In this document: positions 45,577 through 54,226 of the stretch, piece after piece
Layout: the number at the start of each line of letters is the position of its first letter
How positions within the stretch are numbered: the stretch's first letter is position 1
Notes under the pieces: model-generated
Database searches by the model: none
Told to the model about the DNA's origin: nothing
Seen by the model: only the letters and a program-made list of their open reading frames with translations
Position numbers and translations under genes: made by a program
DNA from: Planctomycetota bacterium
GTDB lineage: Bacteria; Planctomycetota; J058
DNA: 64,000 bases
Direction of reading: 5' to 3'
NCBI GenBank assembly: GCA_023954375.1
Contig: JAMLIC010000019.1
Span: 84,739-148,738 of the forward strand

Positions 45577-46551
45577 ATGCTCACCCGCCGCCTGACGCTC
45601 GCGGCCACCCTCGTCCTCGCCGGCGCCGCCTGCATGGCGCAGGACGACGCGCGCCGCCGCACCTTCGACCCCGCGGCCAGCCGCGACCTGCCGCCCGTCG
45701 TCGTCCCGCCGGCCCAGGACGGCGTCACCTACCTGCGGGCGCTCGTCATGGGCGACTGGGGGACGGGCCGCCCCAGCCAGCACGACGCCGCCGCCGCCAT
45801 GGCCACGCGCGCGCGGCAGGAGCCCGTCGACCTGATCATCACCACCGGCGACAACTTCTACCCGCGGGGCGTCACGTCGATCGACGACCCGCAGTGGAGG
45901 ACGAAGTTCGAGGACGTCTACACCGACCCGGCGCTCCAGGTCCCGATCTACCCGTCGCTCGGCAACCACGACTGGATGGGCGACGTCGAGGCGCAGGTCG
46001 CCTACTCGCAGAGGAACCCCCGCTGGAGGCTGCCAGCGAGGTACCACGCCCAGCGCTTCCCGAGCGAGGGCGAGGCGCTGCTGGAGCTGTTCGTGATCGA
46101 CACGCAGGCGCTCCTCATGCGCGAGGCCGACCCCGAGCAGCGCGCGTGGCTCGACCGGGCGCTCGGCCGGTCGACCGCCCGCTGGAAGGTGGTCGTCGGG
46201 CACCACCCGATCCACTCGCACGGCCGCCACGGCTCGTCGCGGGCCATGCGGGAGCGGCTCGAGCCGCTGCTGGTGAAGCACCGGGTCGACCTCTACATGG
46301 CCGGCCACGACCACACGCTCGAGATGCTCCGCCCGGTCGAGGGCGTGAACCACCTCGTCTCGGGCGGCGCCGGCGGCCCGGACATGTCGTACGCCATCGA
46401 GTGGACCGACGACGCCTACTACGCCGCGACGGGCGGCGGCTTCGTGGCGCTGCGCATCGGCCCCGACGACCTCGTGATCGAGTTCGTGCGGATGGACGGC
46501 CGGACGCAGTTCGCGCACACGCTGATCAAGGGGCCCAGCGGGCCGTTCTGA
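45577..46551 (+). CDS. Exported metallophosphoesterase (purple acid phosphatase-like)
   Basis: 324 residues from ATG 45577 behind a perfect AAGGAGGT. A signal peptide (LTLAATLVLAGAACMA) is followed by a calcineurin-type domain: VMGDWGTG, TTGDNFYPRGV, LGNHDWMGD, VVGHHPIHSHG and AGHDHTLEM supply the five metal-binding motifs. The order and GDNFY wording are those of tartrate-resistant acid phosphatase-type enzymes. It probably releases phosphate from organic esters outside the cytoplasm. Single gene; no Pho-type neighbours. Confidence 0.85.
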   Translation: MLTRRLTLAATLVLAGAACMAQDDARRRTFDPAASRDLPPVVVPPAQDGVTYLRALVMGDWGTGRPSQHDAAAAMATRARQEPVDLIITTGDNFYPRGVTSIDDPQWRTKFEDVYTDPALQVPIYPSLGNHDWMGDVEAQVAYSQRNPRWRLPARYHAQRFPSEGEALLELFVIDTQALLMREADPEQRAWLDRALGRSTARWKVVVGHHPIHSHGRHGSSRAMRERLEPLLVKHRVDLYMAGHDHTLEMLRPVEGVNHLVSGGAGGPDMSYAIEWTDDAYYAATGGGFVALRIGPDDLVIEFVRMDGRTQFAHTLIKGPSGPF

Positions 46552-46614
46552 CCTCACGCCCTGGCCGACCGGCTCCGATCGGGTTTGAATGACCCCGGGG
46601 GGGAAGGTCGGTCC

Positions 46615-47340
46615 ATGTCGATCAAGCTCACGCTGGTCCTCTCCGGCAGGACCCTCGACCGCTTCGAGTTCGACGACTTCGCCCGCCTCCGCGTCGGTCG
46701 CAGCGAGGACTGCGAGGTGCGCATCGACAACCTGGGCGTCTCGCGGCACCACTGCGAGATCGTCCGGCAGGAGGGCTTCGTCGTCCTCCGCGACCTGCAG
46801 TCGAACAACGGCACGTTCGTCAACGGCACGAAGGTCGAGGTCCACAACCTCAACGACGGGGACGTGATCACGCTGGGGAAGTACTCGCTCGAGTACCAGG
46901 GCCCGCCGCCGCCCGGCGCGCGCGGGCTCCTCGTGAGCGAGGCGAGCGAGCCCGACGGCGCCATGACCGTTCAGGTCGACCCCGCCTCGCTCGCGCGCAT
47001 GGCCGGCGGCAAGGCGACGCGCGTGCGGGGCCACTTCATCCTCGAGCCGCGCGGCAAGGACAAGCCGCGCACGCTCGTGATCGAGAAGCCCGTGTTCCTC
47101 ATGGGAAAGGACCCCGACGCCGACCTGCGCCTCGAGGGCTGGTTCTGCCCGCGCGTGGTGGCCGTGGTGGTCCGCGACGACACGGGGTTCCGCCTCCTCG
47201 ACGTGACGGAGCGCGGCGACGCCGTGCGCGTCAACGGCATGAAGCGCCGGGACGTGCGCCTGACCGACCAGGACGACCTGCAGGTGCGCGACCGCCGCCT
47301 CAGGTTCCTGCGCGGGTCGCCCAACGCGGCCGACGCGTAG
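46615..47340 (+). CDS. Double FHA-domain protein
   Basis: 241 residues from ATG 46615 (GGAAGG upstream; a TTG at 46585 would add ten residues). The first FHA domain (about 1-95) has the phosphothreonine-binding set GRSEDCEVRI, SRHHC and NNGTFVNG. The C-terminal part (about 150-240; FLMGKDPDADLRL, RVNGMKRRDVRL) looks like a second, degenerate FHA fold. Expected to bind Thr-phosphorylated partners of a Ser/Thr kinase. It lies 17 nt ahead of the ABC permease, which has its own -10 box. Confidence 0.8.
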   Translation: MSIKLTLVLSGRTLDRFEFDDFARLRVGRSEDCEVRIDNLGVSRHHCEIVRQEGFVVLRDLQSNNGTFVNGTKVEVHNLNDGDVITLGKYSLEYQGPPPPGARGLLVSEASEPDGAMTVQVDPASLARMAGGKATRVRGHFILEPRGKDKPRTLVIEKPVFLMGKDPDADLRLEGWFCPRVVAVVVRDDTGFRLLDVTERGDAVRVNGMKRRDVRLTDQDDLQVRDRRLRFLRGSPNAADA

Positions 47341-47344
47341 GCGG

Positions 47345-47350
47345 TACAGT
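47345..47350 (+). promoter_or_regulatory. -10 box TACAGT for a leaderless transcript
   Basis: TACAGT ends 7 nt before GTG 47358 with no ribosome site between. It would drive the permease-ATPase-RING gene trio independently of the FHA gene. Confidence 0.5.
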
Positions 47351-47357
47351 CGATCGG

Positions 47358-48644
47358 GTGACCGGCCTCGTCCGCGACCTCCTCCGCCAGCGCCTGCGCG
47401 CCGCGCTCACGGTGTCGGGCGTCGCGCTGGGCATGCTGACGCTCGTCGTCCTGGGCGCGCTCGGCGAGCACTTCCGCGCGCTCGTCGACGAGTCGAAGGC
47501 CTACACGCGCGGCGTCGTGCGGCTGTTCACGAAGACCAACCCCGACGGGATCAACCCCGGGATCACCGACGAGGCGCTCGAGGCCGTGCGCGGCCTCCCC
47601 GCGGTGGCGGTCGTCGCGCCGACGCTCGTCCTGTACCTCGACGGGTTCGACCTCGAGGCCGACCCGCTGTCGTTCGCCACGCCGCGGCCCCTGGTCGAGG
47701 GGCTCGCGCCGGAGCACGCCGCGACCCTGAGGGGCGGCATGCCGCTCGTCGAGGGCCGCTGGCTCCGCGCCGGTGACGAGCGCCACGCCGTCGTCGCCCG
47801 CTGGCTGGCGCAGCGCCGCGGGCTCGTGGTCGGCGGGCCGGTGACGATCCGCCACGTGCCCTACGAGGTCGTCGGCCTCTACGACGCGCCGGACGCGCCC
47901 ATGGTCCCGGCGGCGGTCGTGCCCTACGGGCCGCTGAACCACGACTTCATCACGCCGGGCGCCGAGCGCGCCCGGCGCGCGCTGGGCGAGCTCCTCGGCG
48001 CCCACCCGCTCGGCCCCATGGCGCAGGCGGCGCTCGCCCAGGAGGGCGGCCTCGAGGAGCTGGCCCGGCGCTTCGTCGAGCAGCAGGAGGCGCTCTTCCG
48101 CGTCTACGAGGTGATCCCGCGCGACCGGTCGGCCGAGGGGACGCGGCGGCTGGCCGCCGACCTGCGGGCGACGGTCCCCGACCTGGCCGTGATCGACCCC
48201 GACCGGATCGAGCAGCAGATGGAGCGCGCCGTGGCGCTGTTCCTCGTCGTCGCCCTGATCGTCACCGTGATCTCGACCGTGGTCGGCGGCCTCCTGATCG
48301 TCAACACCATGGCCATGGCCGTCCTCGAGCGCCGGCGCGAGATCGGGATCAAGTCGGCGGTCGGCGCGACGCCGGGGCAGGTGGCGCTCGAGTTCGTCGC
48401 CGAGGCCGGCGTCCTCGGGCTGGTCGGGGCCGTGCTGGGCGTCCTCGTCGGCGTGGCCGCGATCCGCCTGGCGGAGCCGGCGCTCCTGGCGCAGCTCGAG
48501 TCGGGCAGCCGCCTGTTCCTCGTCACGCCGCGGCTGGTGCTGCTGACGGTGGCCTACGGCGGCGTCCTCGGCGTCCTCGCCGGCGGGATCCCCGCCCTGC
48601 GCGCCGCGCGCGTCGACCCGGCCGTCGTCCTGAGGGAGCTATGA
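47358..48644 (+). CDS. ABC transporter permease (FtsX/MacB/LolC type)
   Basis: 428 residues from GTG 47358. One helix near the N-terminus (LTVSGVALGMLTLVVLGAL), a ~230-residue periplasmic domain and three C-terminal helices (LFLVVALIVTVISTVVGGLLIV and following) with ERRREIGIKSAVGAT between them, the hallmark of the MacB/FtsX permease family. These mechanotransmission-type ABC systems handle lipoproteins, peptides or drugs. Stop overlaps the ATPase ATG (ATGA). Substrate not deducible. Confidence 0.85.
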   Translation: MTGLVRDLLRQRLRAALTVSGVALGMLTLVVLGALGEHFRALVDESKAYTRGVVRLFTKTNPDGINPGITDEALEAVRGLPAVAVVAPTLVLYLDGFDLEADPLSFATPRPLVEGLAPEHAATLRGGMPLVEGRWLRAGDERHAVVARWLAQRRGLVVGGPVTIRHVPYEVVGLYDAPDAPMVPAAVVPYGPLNHDFITPGAERARRALGELLGAHPLGPMAQAALAQEGGLEELARRFVEQQEALFRVYEVIPRDRSAEGTRRLAADLRATVPDLAVIDPDRIEQQMERAVALFLVVALIVTVISTVVGGLLIVNTMAMAVLERRREIGIKSAVGATPGQVALEFVAEAGVLGLVGAVLGVLVGVAAIRLAEPALLAQLESGSRLFLVTPRLVLLTVAYGGVLGVLAGGIPALRAARVDPAVVLREL

Positions 48645-49324
48645 GCTCGCCCGGCCCCGCGATCGAGTGCGTCGGGCTGGAGAAGACCTACGCCGGCCCG
48701 GGCGGCGGCCTGGTCGCCGCCCTGCGCGGGGTCGACCTCGCGGTCGCGCGCGGCGAAGCGGTGGCGATCACGGGGCCGTCGGGCTGCGGCAAGACGACGC
48801 TGCTCAACGTCGTCGGCGCGCTCGACCGGCCGACCGCCGGCGTGGCGAGGGTGCTGGGGCAGGACCTCGCCCCGCTCGACACGCGCGCCCGGGCGCTCCT
48901 GCGCCGCACGGCCGTGGGGTTCGTCTTCCAGCAGTTCCACCTGATCCCCACGCTGACGGCCGAGGAGAACGTGGCCCTGCCGCTGCGCTACGCCGGCGTC
49001 GCGCCGGCCGAGCGTCGGCGGCGCGCGACCGACCTGCTGGCGAGGGTCGGCCTCGCCGCGCGGGCCGACCACCACCCGGCGAGCCTGTCGGGCGGCGAGC
49101 AGCAGCGGGTGGCCCTGGCCCGGGCGCTGGCGGGCGGCGCGCAGGTGCTCCTCGCCGACGAGCCGACCGGCAACCTCGACCGGGCCACGGCCGGCGAGAT
49201 CGTGGCCCTCCTGCGCGAGGTGGTCGCCGGCGGCGTCACGCTCGTGCTGGTCACGCACGACCTCGACCTCGCCGGCACGTTCGACCGGCAGGTCAAGCTG
49301 CGCGACGGCCGCGTGGAGGCGTGA
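48641..49324 (+). CDS. ABC transporter ATPase (LolD/MacB type)
   Basis: 227 residues. Walker A GPSGCGKTT, Q-loop FVFQQFHLIPTLTAEENV, signature LSGGEQQR, Walker B VLLADEPTGNLD. The FQ-x-FHLIPTLTA-x-EN and DEPTGNLD wording is the MacB/LolD/FtsE class that works with permeases like the one just upstream. The D-loop has NLDRATAG where family members usually have NLDxxTG. Coupled translation with the permease; the RING-like gene follows by 3 nt. Confidence 0.9.
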   Translation: MSSPGPAIECVGLEKTYAGPGGGLVAALRGVDLAVARGEAVAITGPSGCGKTTLLNVVGALDRPTAGVARVLGQDLAPLDTRARALLRRTAVGFVFQQFHLIPTLTAEENVALPLRYAGVAPAERRRRATDLLARVGLAARADHHPASLSGGEQQRVALARALAGGAQVLLADEPTGNLDRATAGEIVALLREVVAGGVTLVLVTHDLDLAGTFDRQVKLRDGRVEA

Positions 49325-49327
49325 GGC

Positions 49328-49804
49328 GTGGACGTCCGCGCGCGGCCGCACGACGAGGGCGGCAGCACCCGGTGCCCGTACTGCCACGACTCCATGGGCG
49401 AGCAGACGGACGAGGTCACGTGCGGCGCCTGCGGCACGACCCACCACGCGGCCTGCCTCGAGGAGCTCGGGCGCTGCACCGTCCTCGGCTGCGCGTGGAC
49501 GCCCACCGGCGCGCCGGCGCCGGCGCTCACGCGCACGGTCGAGGAGTACCGCCGCGCCGTCCGGGAGCGGAAGGTGCGCCGCTTCGCGAAGGGCCTCCGG
49601 CGCGTCGACGGCCCGGCGCGGCGGCGGCAGCCCTGGTCGCCCGACGACCAGCGCCGGACGGCCGCGCGCGCGTTCCTGGAGTCGATCGGCCTGGGCGGCG
49701 ACCCCGACGCGGCCGAGGGGCGCGAGGCCGCGCTGCTCGTGTGGGTCACGGCCGCGTTCGTGATCGTGGCCGGGCTCGCGCTCCTCGCCGGCGCGCTCCT
49801 GTGA
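49328..49804 (+). CDS. Membrane-anchored prokaryotic RING-finger protein
   Basis: 158 residues from GTG 49328. A cysteine/histidine-rich N-terminus (CPYCHDSMGEQTDEVTCGACG, then HHAACLEELGRC and GC) matches the prokaryotic RING-type fold. A ~70-residue basic linker and one C-terminal helix (VTAAFVIVAGLALLAGALL) follow, giving a tail-anchored form. Such bacterial RING proteins are common in planctomycetes; no ubiquitin-like partner is seen here. It probably shares the operon of the ABC transporter 3 nt upstream. Confidence 0.65.
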   Translation: MDVRARPHDEGGSTRCPYCHDSMGEQTDEVTCGACGTTHHAACLEELGRCTVLGCAWTPTGAPAPALTRTVEEYRRAVRERKVRRFAKGLRRVDGPARRRQPWSPDDQRRTAARAFLESIGLGGDPDAAEGREAALLVWVTAAFVIVAGLALLAGALL

Positions 49805-50029
49805 CCAGGGGCCCGCCCTCGAGGTCGGTGACCACGCGCTCCCGCCTGCATGGCCACGGGAGGCACGCGGCGACGCGCGAGGGATCCACCCTCGGCGCAC
49901 GTGCTTCACTGACGTCCACCCGCCCGTCGCGCGATTCGAGCGCGCGGAGCACCTGCCGGAGCTCGAAGAGCCGGTAGCCTCGTTGCTCCGTGGCGTGAGC
50001 GCGACGCCGGACGCCCGCGGCGTGGCAAG

Positions 50030-50605
50030 ATGCCGGCCGTGCTGCTCCTCTCCGTCCCGCGCCCTGGCGCGACCGTCGATCCGCTCGTCCCCGTCGCGCA
50101 CGCGTCGATCGCCGGAGCGGTCGCCGGTCTCCTCGCCGTGGCGGTCGGGGTCGATCGAAGGATGTTCTGGTACGATCTCTGGGCCGACCCGTCTTATCTC
50201 GACCTGCGCGCCCTTGGGCTCTGCGCGGTCCCCCCGCTCGTCTGCGCGGCGCTCCGGATCGGCCGGCCTCCACCGCCGTCCGGTCCGGCGCTCAGCCGGC
50301 GCGACCTGATCGTGGCCGCCGCCGAGGGGCTCTGGCTGGGCGTCGCGGCGCTCGCCGTCGCCTGGCCCCACCGCGAGGTCTGCGCGGCCGCCTGGCCGCC
50401 GCTCGGCGAGGACCCGCGCGCGCTCCTGGCCTCGCTCGTCGCCGGCGCCTTCCTCGTGGGGCTGGGCTCCCGGCCGGGCGGCGTCCTGCGCCGCCGTCTC
50501 GACGAGGCGAGCTGCGCCCTCGCGGGCAGCGTGGCCGCGATCCTCGGCGCCATGGCGCTCGACCCCTTGACCTACCGGGCGATCGCGCAGGCCCTGCGCC
50601 TCTGA
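50030..50605 (+). CDS. Hypothetical membrane protein
   Basis: 191 residues from ATG 50030. Four hydrophobic segments are visible (HASIAGAVAGLLAVAVGV, LGLCAVPPLVCAALRI, LIVAAAEGLWLGVAALAVAW, LLASLVAGAFLVGLG). A cytoplasmic-looking loop has YDLWADPSYLDLRALG. I do not recognise a family. It is convergent with the pyrophosphatase-like gene, and the preceding 225 nt (49805-50029) have no clear gene. Confidence 0.5.
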   Translation: MPAVLLLSVPRPGATVDPLVPVAHASIAGAVAGLLAVAVGVDRRMFWYDLWADPSYLDLRALGLCAVPPLVCAALRIGRPPPPSGPALSRRDLIVAAAEGLWLGVAALAVAWPHREVCAAAWPPLGEDPRALLASLVAGAFLVGLGSRPGGVLRRRLDEASCALAGSVAAILGAMALDPLTYRAIAQALRL

Positions 50606-50621
50606 GCGCCCGGAGCGTGGC

Positions 50622-52022
50622 TCACCCGCTCACGCCGAGCCGGCGCAGGATCAGGTCGTGGATCGCGGTCGCCGGGAAGGCGTCGCGCTGGCCCTCGCGG
50701 CTCGACGACAGCAGCACCGCGCCGTCCTCCGGCGTGGCCGGCGGGCGGCCGTGGCTGCCGCGCACGACCCTCGCGTCGAGCGGGATCACGTCCATGACGT
50801 AGCGGAAGCCGAGCGCCTTCTTGAGCAGCGTCCAGGCGACGCGCCCCTTCACCAGCGGTCTCGCCGGGTCGAGGAGCAGCTCGCACGGGTCGTAGCCGGG
50901 CTTCTTGTGGATGTCGACCGTCCTCGCGAAGTCGGGCGCCAGGGCGTCGTCGAGCCAGTAGTAGTAGGTGAACCAGCGCCCGGGAGCGGCCACGGCCACG
51001 AGGTCCCCCGCGCGCGGGTGGTCGAGGCCGTGGGCGGCCTTGCCGGCCGCGTCGAGGACCCGCTCGACCCCGTCGGTGCGCTCGAGGAGCGCCTTCACCG
51101 GCGCGAGGTCGGCCGCGTCGCGCACGTGGACGTGCGCGACCTGGTGGTCGGCCACGGCGAACGCCCGGCAGGCGCCCGGCTCGAGCAGCTCCCACGGCGT
51201 GCTCGTCCCCTCGAGGTTCACCCAGGGCCGCAGGTAACCTGCTTCGCGCAGGACGCGGTTCACGTGCACGGGGCCGCTCACCGGCTCGATCCCGTACTCG
51301 GAGACGACGAGCACCTCGAGGCCGTCCTTGCGCGCGGCCTCGAGCAGGCGCCCCACCTCGCGGTCGACCTCGCGCAGGGCGTCGACGCTGCGCGGGTGGC
51401 CGGCCGAGGGCGGGCCGAAGCGCTGGTGGTCGTAGTCGAGGTGCGGCAGGTAGACGAACGTCAGGCCGGGCCGGTCCGTGGCCAGCACGTCGAGGGCGGC
51501 GTCGACGATCCAGCGCGTCGACGGCAGCCCCGCGCGCGGCCCCCAGAAGTCGAACAGCGGGAACGGCCCCAGCCGGTCGAGCAGGCGGCGGCGGAGCTCC
51601 GGCGGCTCGCTGTACACGTCGGGGAGCTTCCGCCCGTCGGCCAGGTAGGCCGGCCGCGGCGTCACCGACCAGTCGGCGCCGGAGAACATGTTGAACCACC
51701 AGAAGAGCTGCGCGCACGTGACCTTCGGGTCCCTCGCGCGCGCCGCCTCCCACACCATGGGCGCCTGCACGAGCGAGCGCGCCTGCTTCCACAGGGCCAC
51801 CTCGGCGCGGTCACGGTAGTACCAGCCGTTGCCGACGACGCCGTGGACGCGCGGCGAGGCGCCCGTGAGGTAGGTGGCCTGGACCGAGCAGGTGACGGCC
51901 GGCAGGACGGGCTCGATCGGCGCGGCGAAGCCGTCCCGCGCCAGCGCGGCGAGGTTCGGGGCGTCGGGGCCGAGCTGCCGGCGCGTGAGGCCGACGACGA
52001 GGAGCACGAGGACGCGGCGCAT
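50622..52022 (-). CDS. Nucleotide pyrophosphatase/phosphodiesterase-like enzyme (alkaline phosphatase superfamily)
   Basis: 466 residues from ATG 52022. PAVTCSVQATYLTG holds the probable nucleophile Thr. HLDYDHQRFGP, SEYGIEPV and VADHQVAHV supply metal-binding Asp/His residues of the alkaline phosphatase fold. Full-length relatives have the same VGNGWYYRD, FWWFNMFSGADWSVTPRP and DIHKKPGYDP stretches and are annotated as nucleotide pyrophosphatases, often beside Ebo-type genes, none of which are here. No signal peptide is obvious (MRRVLVLLVVGLT is the first strand). Divergent from adk. Confidence 0.75.
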   Translation of the reverse strand: MRRVLVLLVVGLTRRQLGPDAPNLAALARDGFAAPIEPVLPAVTCSVQATYLTGASPRVHGVVGNGWYYRDRAEVALWKQARSLVQAPMVWEAARARDPKVTCAQLFWWFNMFSGADWSVTPRPAYLADGRKLPDVYSEPPELRRRLLDRLGPFPLFDFWGPRAGLPSTRWIVDAALDVLATDRPGLTFVYLPHLDYDHQRFGPPSAGHPRSVDALREVDREVGRLLEAARKDGLEVLVVSEYGIEPVSGPVHVNRVLREAGYLRPWVNLEGTSTPWELLEPGACRAFAVADHQVAHVHVRDAADLAPVKALLERTDGVERVLDAAGKAAHGLDHPRAGDLVAVAAPGRWFTYYYWLDDALAPDFARTVDIHKKPGYDPCELLLDPARPLVKGRVAWTLLKKALGFRYVMDVIPLDARVVRGSHGRPPATPEDGAVLLSSSREGQRDAFPATAIHDLILRRLGVSG

Positions 52023-52084
52023 GGGCGCGCCAGTCTACCTCTCCGCGCCGGTCGAGCCGCCCTCGCCCTCGCCGCGCGCTTCTG

Positions 52085-52090
52085 TAGAAT
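52085..52090 (+). promoter_or_regulatory. -10 box TAGAAT before adk
   Basis: TAGAAT lies 25 nt before ATG 52116, with AGGAGG (52105-52110) in between, so this gene has a normal short leader unlike the leaderless starts elsewhere. No good -35 is seen at 17 nt. Confidence 0.5.
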
Positions 52091-52115
52091 CGCGCCCCTT
52101 CGTCAGGAGGTCGGC

Positions 52116-52700
52116 ATGAGCCGGTTCGTGGTCCTCTTCGGTCCCCCGGGCTGCGGCAAGGGCACGCAGGCGTCACGGCTCAAGGACGCCCTGGGCGTCC
52201 CGCACATCTCGACCGGCGACATGTTCCGCGACCACAAGGCGCGCCGGACCGAGCTGGGGCAGCGCGTCGAGGCGATCCTCGCCGCGGGCCAGCTCGTGCC
52301 CGACGGCGTCACCAACGACATGGTCCGCGAGCGCCTCGGCCGCGACGACGCGCGCGGGGGCGCCCTCCTCGACGGCTACCCGCGCAACACCGACCAGGCC
52401 GAGGTCCTCGACGGGATCCTGCGCGACCTCGGCCGCGCCGTCGACGACGTGGTCGTGATCGAGGTGCCGCGCGCGGCGCTGATCGAGCGGCTCGTGAAGC
52501 GCGGCAAGGACTCCGGCCGCGCCGACGACCAGGACCCGAAGGTGATCGAGAACCGCCTCGAGGTCTACCGCGCCCAGAGCGAGCCGTGCATCGGCTACTA
52601 CGAGCGCACGGGCAAGCGCCTGCACCGCATCGAGGGCGTGGGGACGGTGGACGAGGTCACCGCCCGGATCCTCGGCGCGCTCGGCGCGAAGATGACGTGA
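52116..52700 (+). CDS. adk: Adenylate kinase (short-lid form)
   Basis: 194 residues from ATG 52116. P-loop GPPGCGKGTQ, STGDMFRDH, DGYPRN and the lid region RGKDSGRADDQDPKVIENRLEVYR. It balances AMP, ADP and ATP. The lid is the short version without the four-cysteine zinc site. Its stop overlaps the GTG of the following protease gene. It is not in a ribosomal-protein operon, where adk is often found. Confidence 0.95.
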   Translation: MSRFVVLFGPPGCGKGTQASRLKDALGVPHISTGDMFRDHKARRTELGQRVEAILAAGQLVPDGVTNDMVRERLGRDDARGGALLDGYPRNTDQAEVLDGILRDLGRAVDDVVVIEVPRAALIERLVKRGKDSGRADDQDPKVIENRLEVYRAQSEPCIGYYERTGKRLHRIEGVGTVDEVTARILGALGAKMT

Positions 52701-53710
52701 TCCGGCCGGCCTGGCGACCGACCCTGCTCCTCCTCCTGGCGCTGGGCGCCGCCGCCGACGAGCCTCCGGCCTGCTGGCTGGGGCTGAGGCTGCGGGAGGG
52801 CGACCCTCAGGTGCGGGGCGTGTTCCCCGCCTCGCCGGCCCTTCGGGCGGGAGTGCGCGCCGGAGACCGCCTCGTGACCCTGGGCGGCCGGCCCGCGGTG
52901 ACCGACCCGGAGTACGACGCCGCCCATGCCGCGCTCCGCCCGGGCCAGCCGGCGGCGCTCGTGGTCGAGCGGGACGGGGGCCGCCTCGAGCTGGTGATCA
53001 CGCCCGTGCCCCGGCCGGCCAACTCCTACCTCCCACAGCTCGAGGAGGCGATCGGCCCCGGGCCGCGCCGGGCGGCGCTGGCGGCGGCCCAGCCCGCCTG
53101 CGTGCGCGTTGGCGGCGCGAGCGGTGTGAACCTGACGCCGCGCGGGCTGGTCCTCACCTGCGCGCACAACCTCTTCCCACAGGGGGTGGACGTCGACGAC
53201 CCCCGGCTCGAGGCCCTCATGAGCCTCCCGGGGATCCCGGTGGAGTTCCCCGACGGGACTGTCATGCGCGGCCACTGCAAGGCGGTCGACCGGGCGCGCG
53301 ACCTGGCCCTGCTCGAGCTCGTCTCCCCCCGGGCGAGCCTGCTCTTCGGCGAGCGCGAGGCGGTGGCGGCGGCCCGCCGCCTGCCGTTCGTGCGGCTCGC
53401 GGCGCAGGACCCCGCGCGCGGCGCCTGGCTGGCATGCATCGGGACGCCCAGCGAGCGGACGGCGGAGCACGGCGAGTTCCACGTCTCGACCGGGAGGGCC
53501 CTGGGCCAGGCGGACGGCGCGGGGCCGGCGCGCCTCGTGCACGACGCCTGGACCTTCTGGGGTCACTCGGGCGCGCCGCTCCTGGACGAGGGCGGGAGGC
53601 TCGTGGGCGTGCACGCGAGCTGGGACGCGCGCCGAGGGACGCGGCGCGCGGTACCCGTCAGCGCCGTGCGCGAGTGGCTGCGCGAGCGCGGGGTCGACCT
53701 GCCGGACTGA
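52697..53710 (+). CDS. Exported trypsin-like serine protease with N-terminal PDZ
   Basis: 337 residues from GTG 52697. Signal peptide (PTLLLLLALGAAADE), then a PDZ-like domain (about 25-100; VFPASPALRAGVRAGDRLVTLGG), then a trypsin fold with the triad His in LTCAHNLF, Asp in ARDLALLEL and Ser in GHSGAPLLDEGG. The domain order is reversed compared with DegP/HtrA, where PDZ follows the protease. Translationally coupled to adk. Probably periplasmic; substrate unknown. Confidence 0.8.
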   Translation: MIRPAWRPTLLLLLALGAAADEPPACWLGLRLREGDPQVRGVFPASPALRAGVRAGDRLVTLGGRPAVTDPEYDAAHAALRPGQPAALVVERDGGRLELVITPVPRPANSYLPQLEEAIGPGPRRAALAAAQPACVRVGGASGVNLTPRGLVLTCAHNLFPQGVDVDDPRLEALMSLPGIPVEFPDGTVMRGHCKAVDRARDLALLELVSPRASLLFGEREAVAAARRLPFVRLAAQDPARGAWLACIGTPSERTAEHGEFHVSTGRALGQADGAGPARLVHDAWTFWGHSGAPLLDEGGRLVGVHASWDARRGTRRAVPVSAVREWLRERGVDLPD

Positions 53711-53723
53711 GCGCGCTCCAGCG

Positions 53724-53744
53724 CCCGACCTGATCGTAGGCGTA
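53724..53744. repeat. 21-bp direct repeat, left copy
   Basis: The 21 bases starting cccgacctgatcg are identical to 63152-63172, and the neighbouring ~20 bases are also similar. On the minus strand it reads YAYDQVGR in the style of an RHS repeat, so it may be a relic of an RHS gene or one end of a recombined segment. Confidence 0.6.
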
Positions 53745-53821
53745 TACGATTCGCCCTGCCCCCCAGAACGCGAACACGAGCCGAACCCGCCCCGCTCTCC
53801 TGTCGCTCTGCGAGCGCCCGA

Positions 53822-54226
53822 TCAAGCGTGGCAGACGAGCTTGAGCCCGGCGATCTGCCGGAACACGGCGTCGTGGGCCAGGAGCGTCAGATTGCGCGTC
53901 AGCGCGATTGAGGCGATCCACATGTCGGCCGTCTCGACGACGAGGCCCTGCTTCTCCAGCGCAGCGCGGAGGTGGGCCCAGGTCCTCACGGTTTCGCGCT
54001 CGGGATAGATCACCATGACCCCGTCGAAGAACTTCGCGAGCATCCGCCGCCGCTTGGCGCCCCAGCCCCGTGCGTCGGCACCCGCGAGCATCTCCGCCTC
54101 CGTCTGGAAGGAAATGGCCAGGCGTCGGTCCCGTAGCGCCGACTGATACAGGGCTCGCTCCGGCCGGACCGCGAACAGGAAGCTGGCGACGTTCGTGTCC
54201 AGCAGGACGGGCTGGGCCATCGTCAT
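53822..54226 (-). CDS. vapC: PIN-domain toxin, VapC type
   Basis: 134 residues from ATG 54226 (ATG 54220 also possible). LLDTNVASFLF, QTEAEMLAG, ETADMWIAS and LLAHDAVF provide the four acidic residues of the PIN nuclease site. VapC toxins cut RNA and are neutralised by a VapB partner. The start overlaps the stop of the small basic gene upstream by 4 nt, the normal toxin-antitoxin layout. This pair has visibly lower G+C than the core genes. Confidence 0.85.
   Translation of the reverse strand: MTMAQPVLLDTNVASFLFAVRPERALYQSALRDRRLAISFQTEAEMLAGADARGWGAKRRRMLAKFFDGVMVIYPERETVRTWAHLRAALEKQGLVVETADMWIASIALTRNLTLLAHDAVFRQIAGLKLVCHA

Noticed and set aside
44832..46592. Long plus-strand open frame rich in Ala and Pro over the GC repeat
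   Set aside because: It arises from the tandem repeat and then runs out of frame through the phosphatase gene; composition is typical of a shadow frame in GC-rich DNA.
49900..49985. Minus-strand peptide FELRQVLRALESR resembling the start of IS21-type transposases
   Set aside because: The match is about ten residues with no continuing frame; too short to call a remnant.
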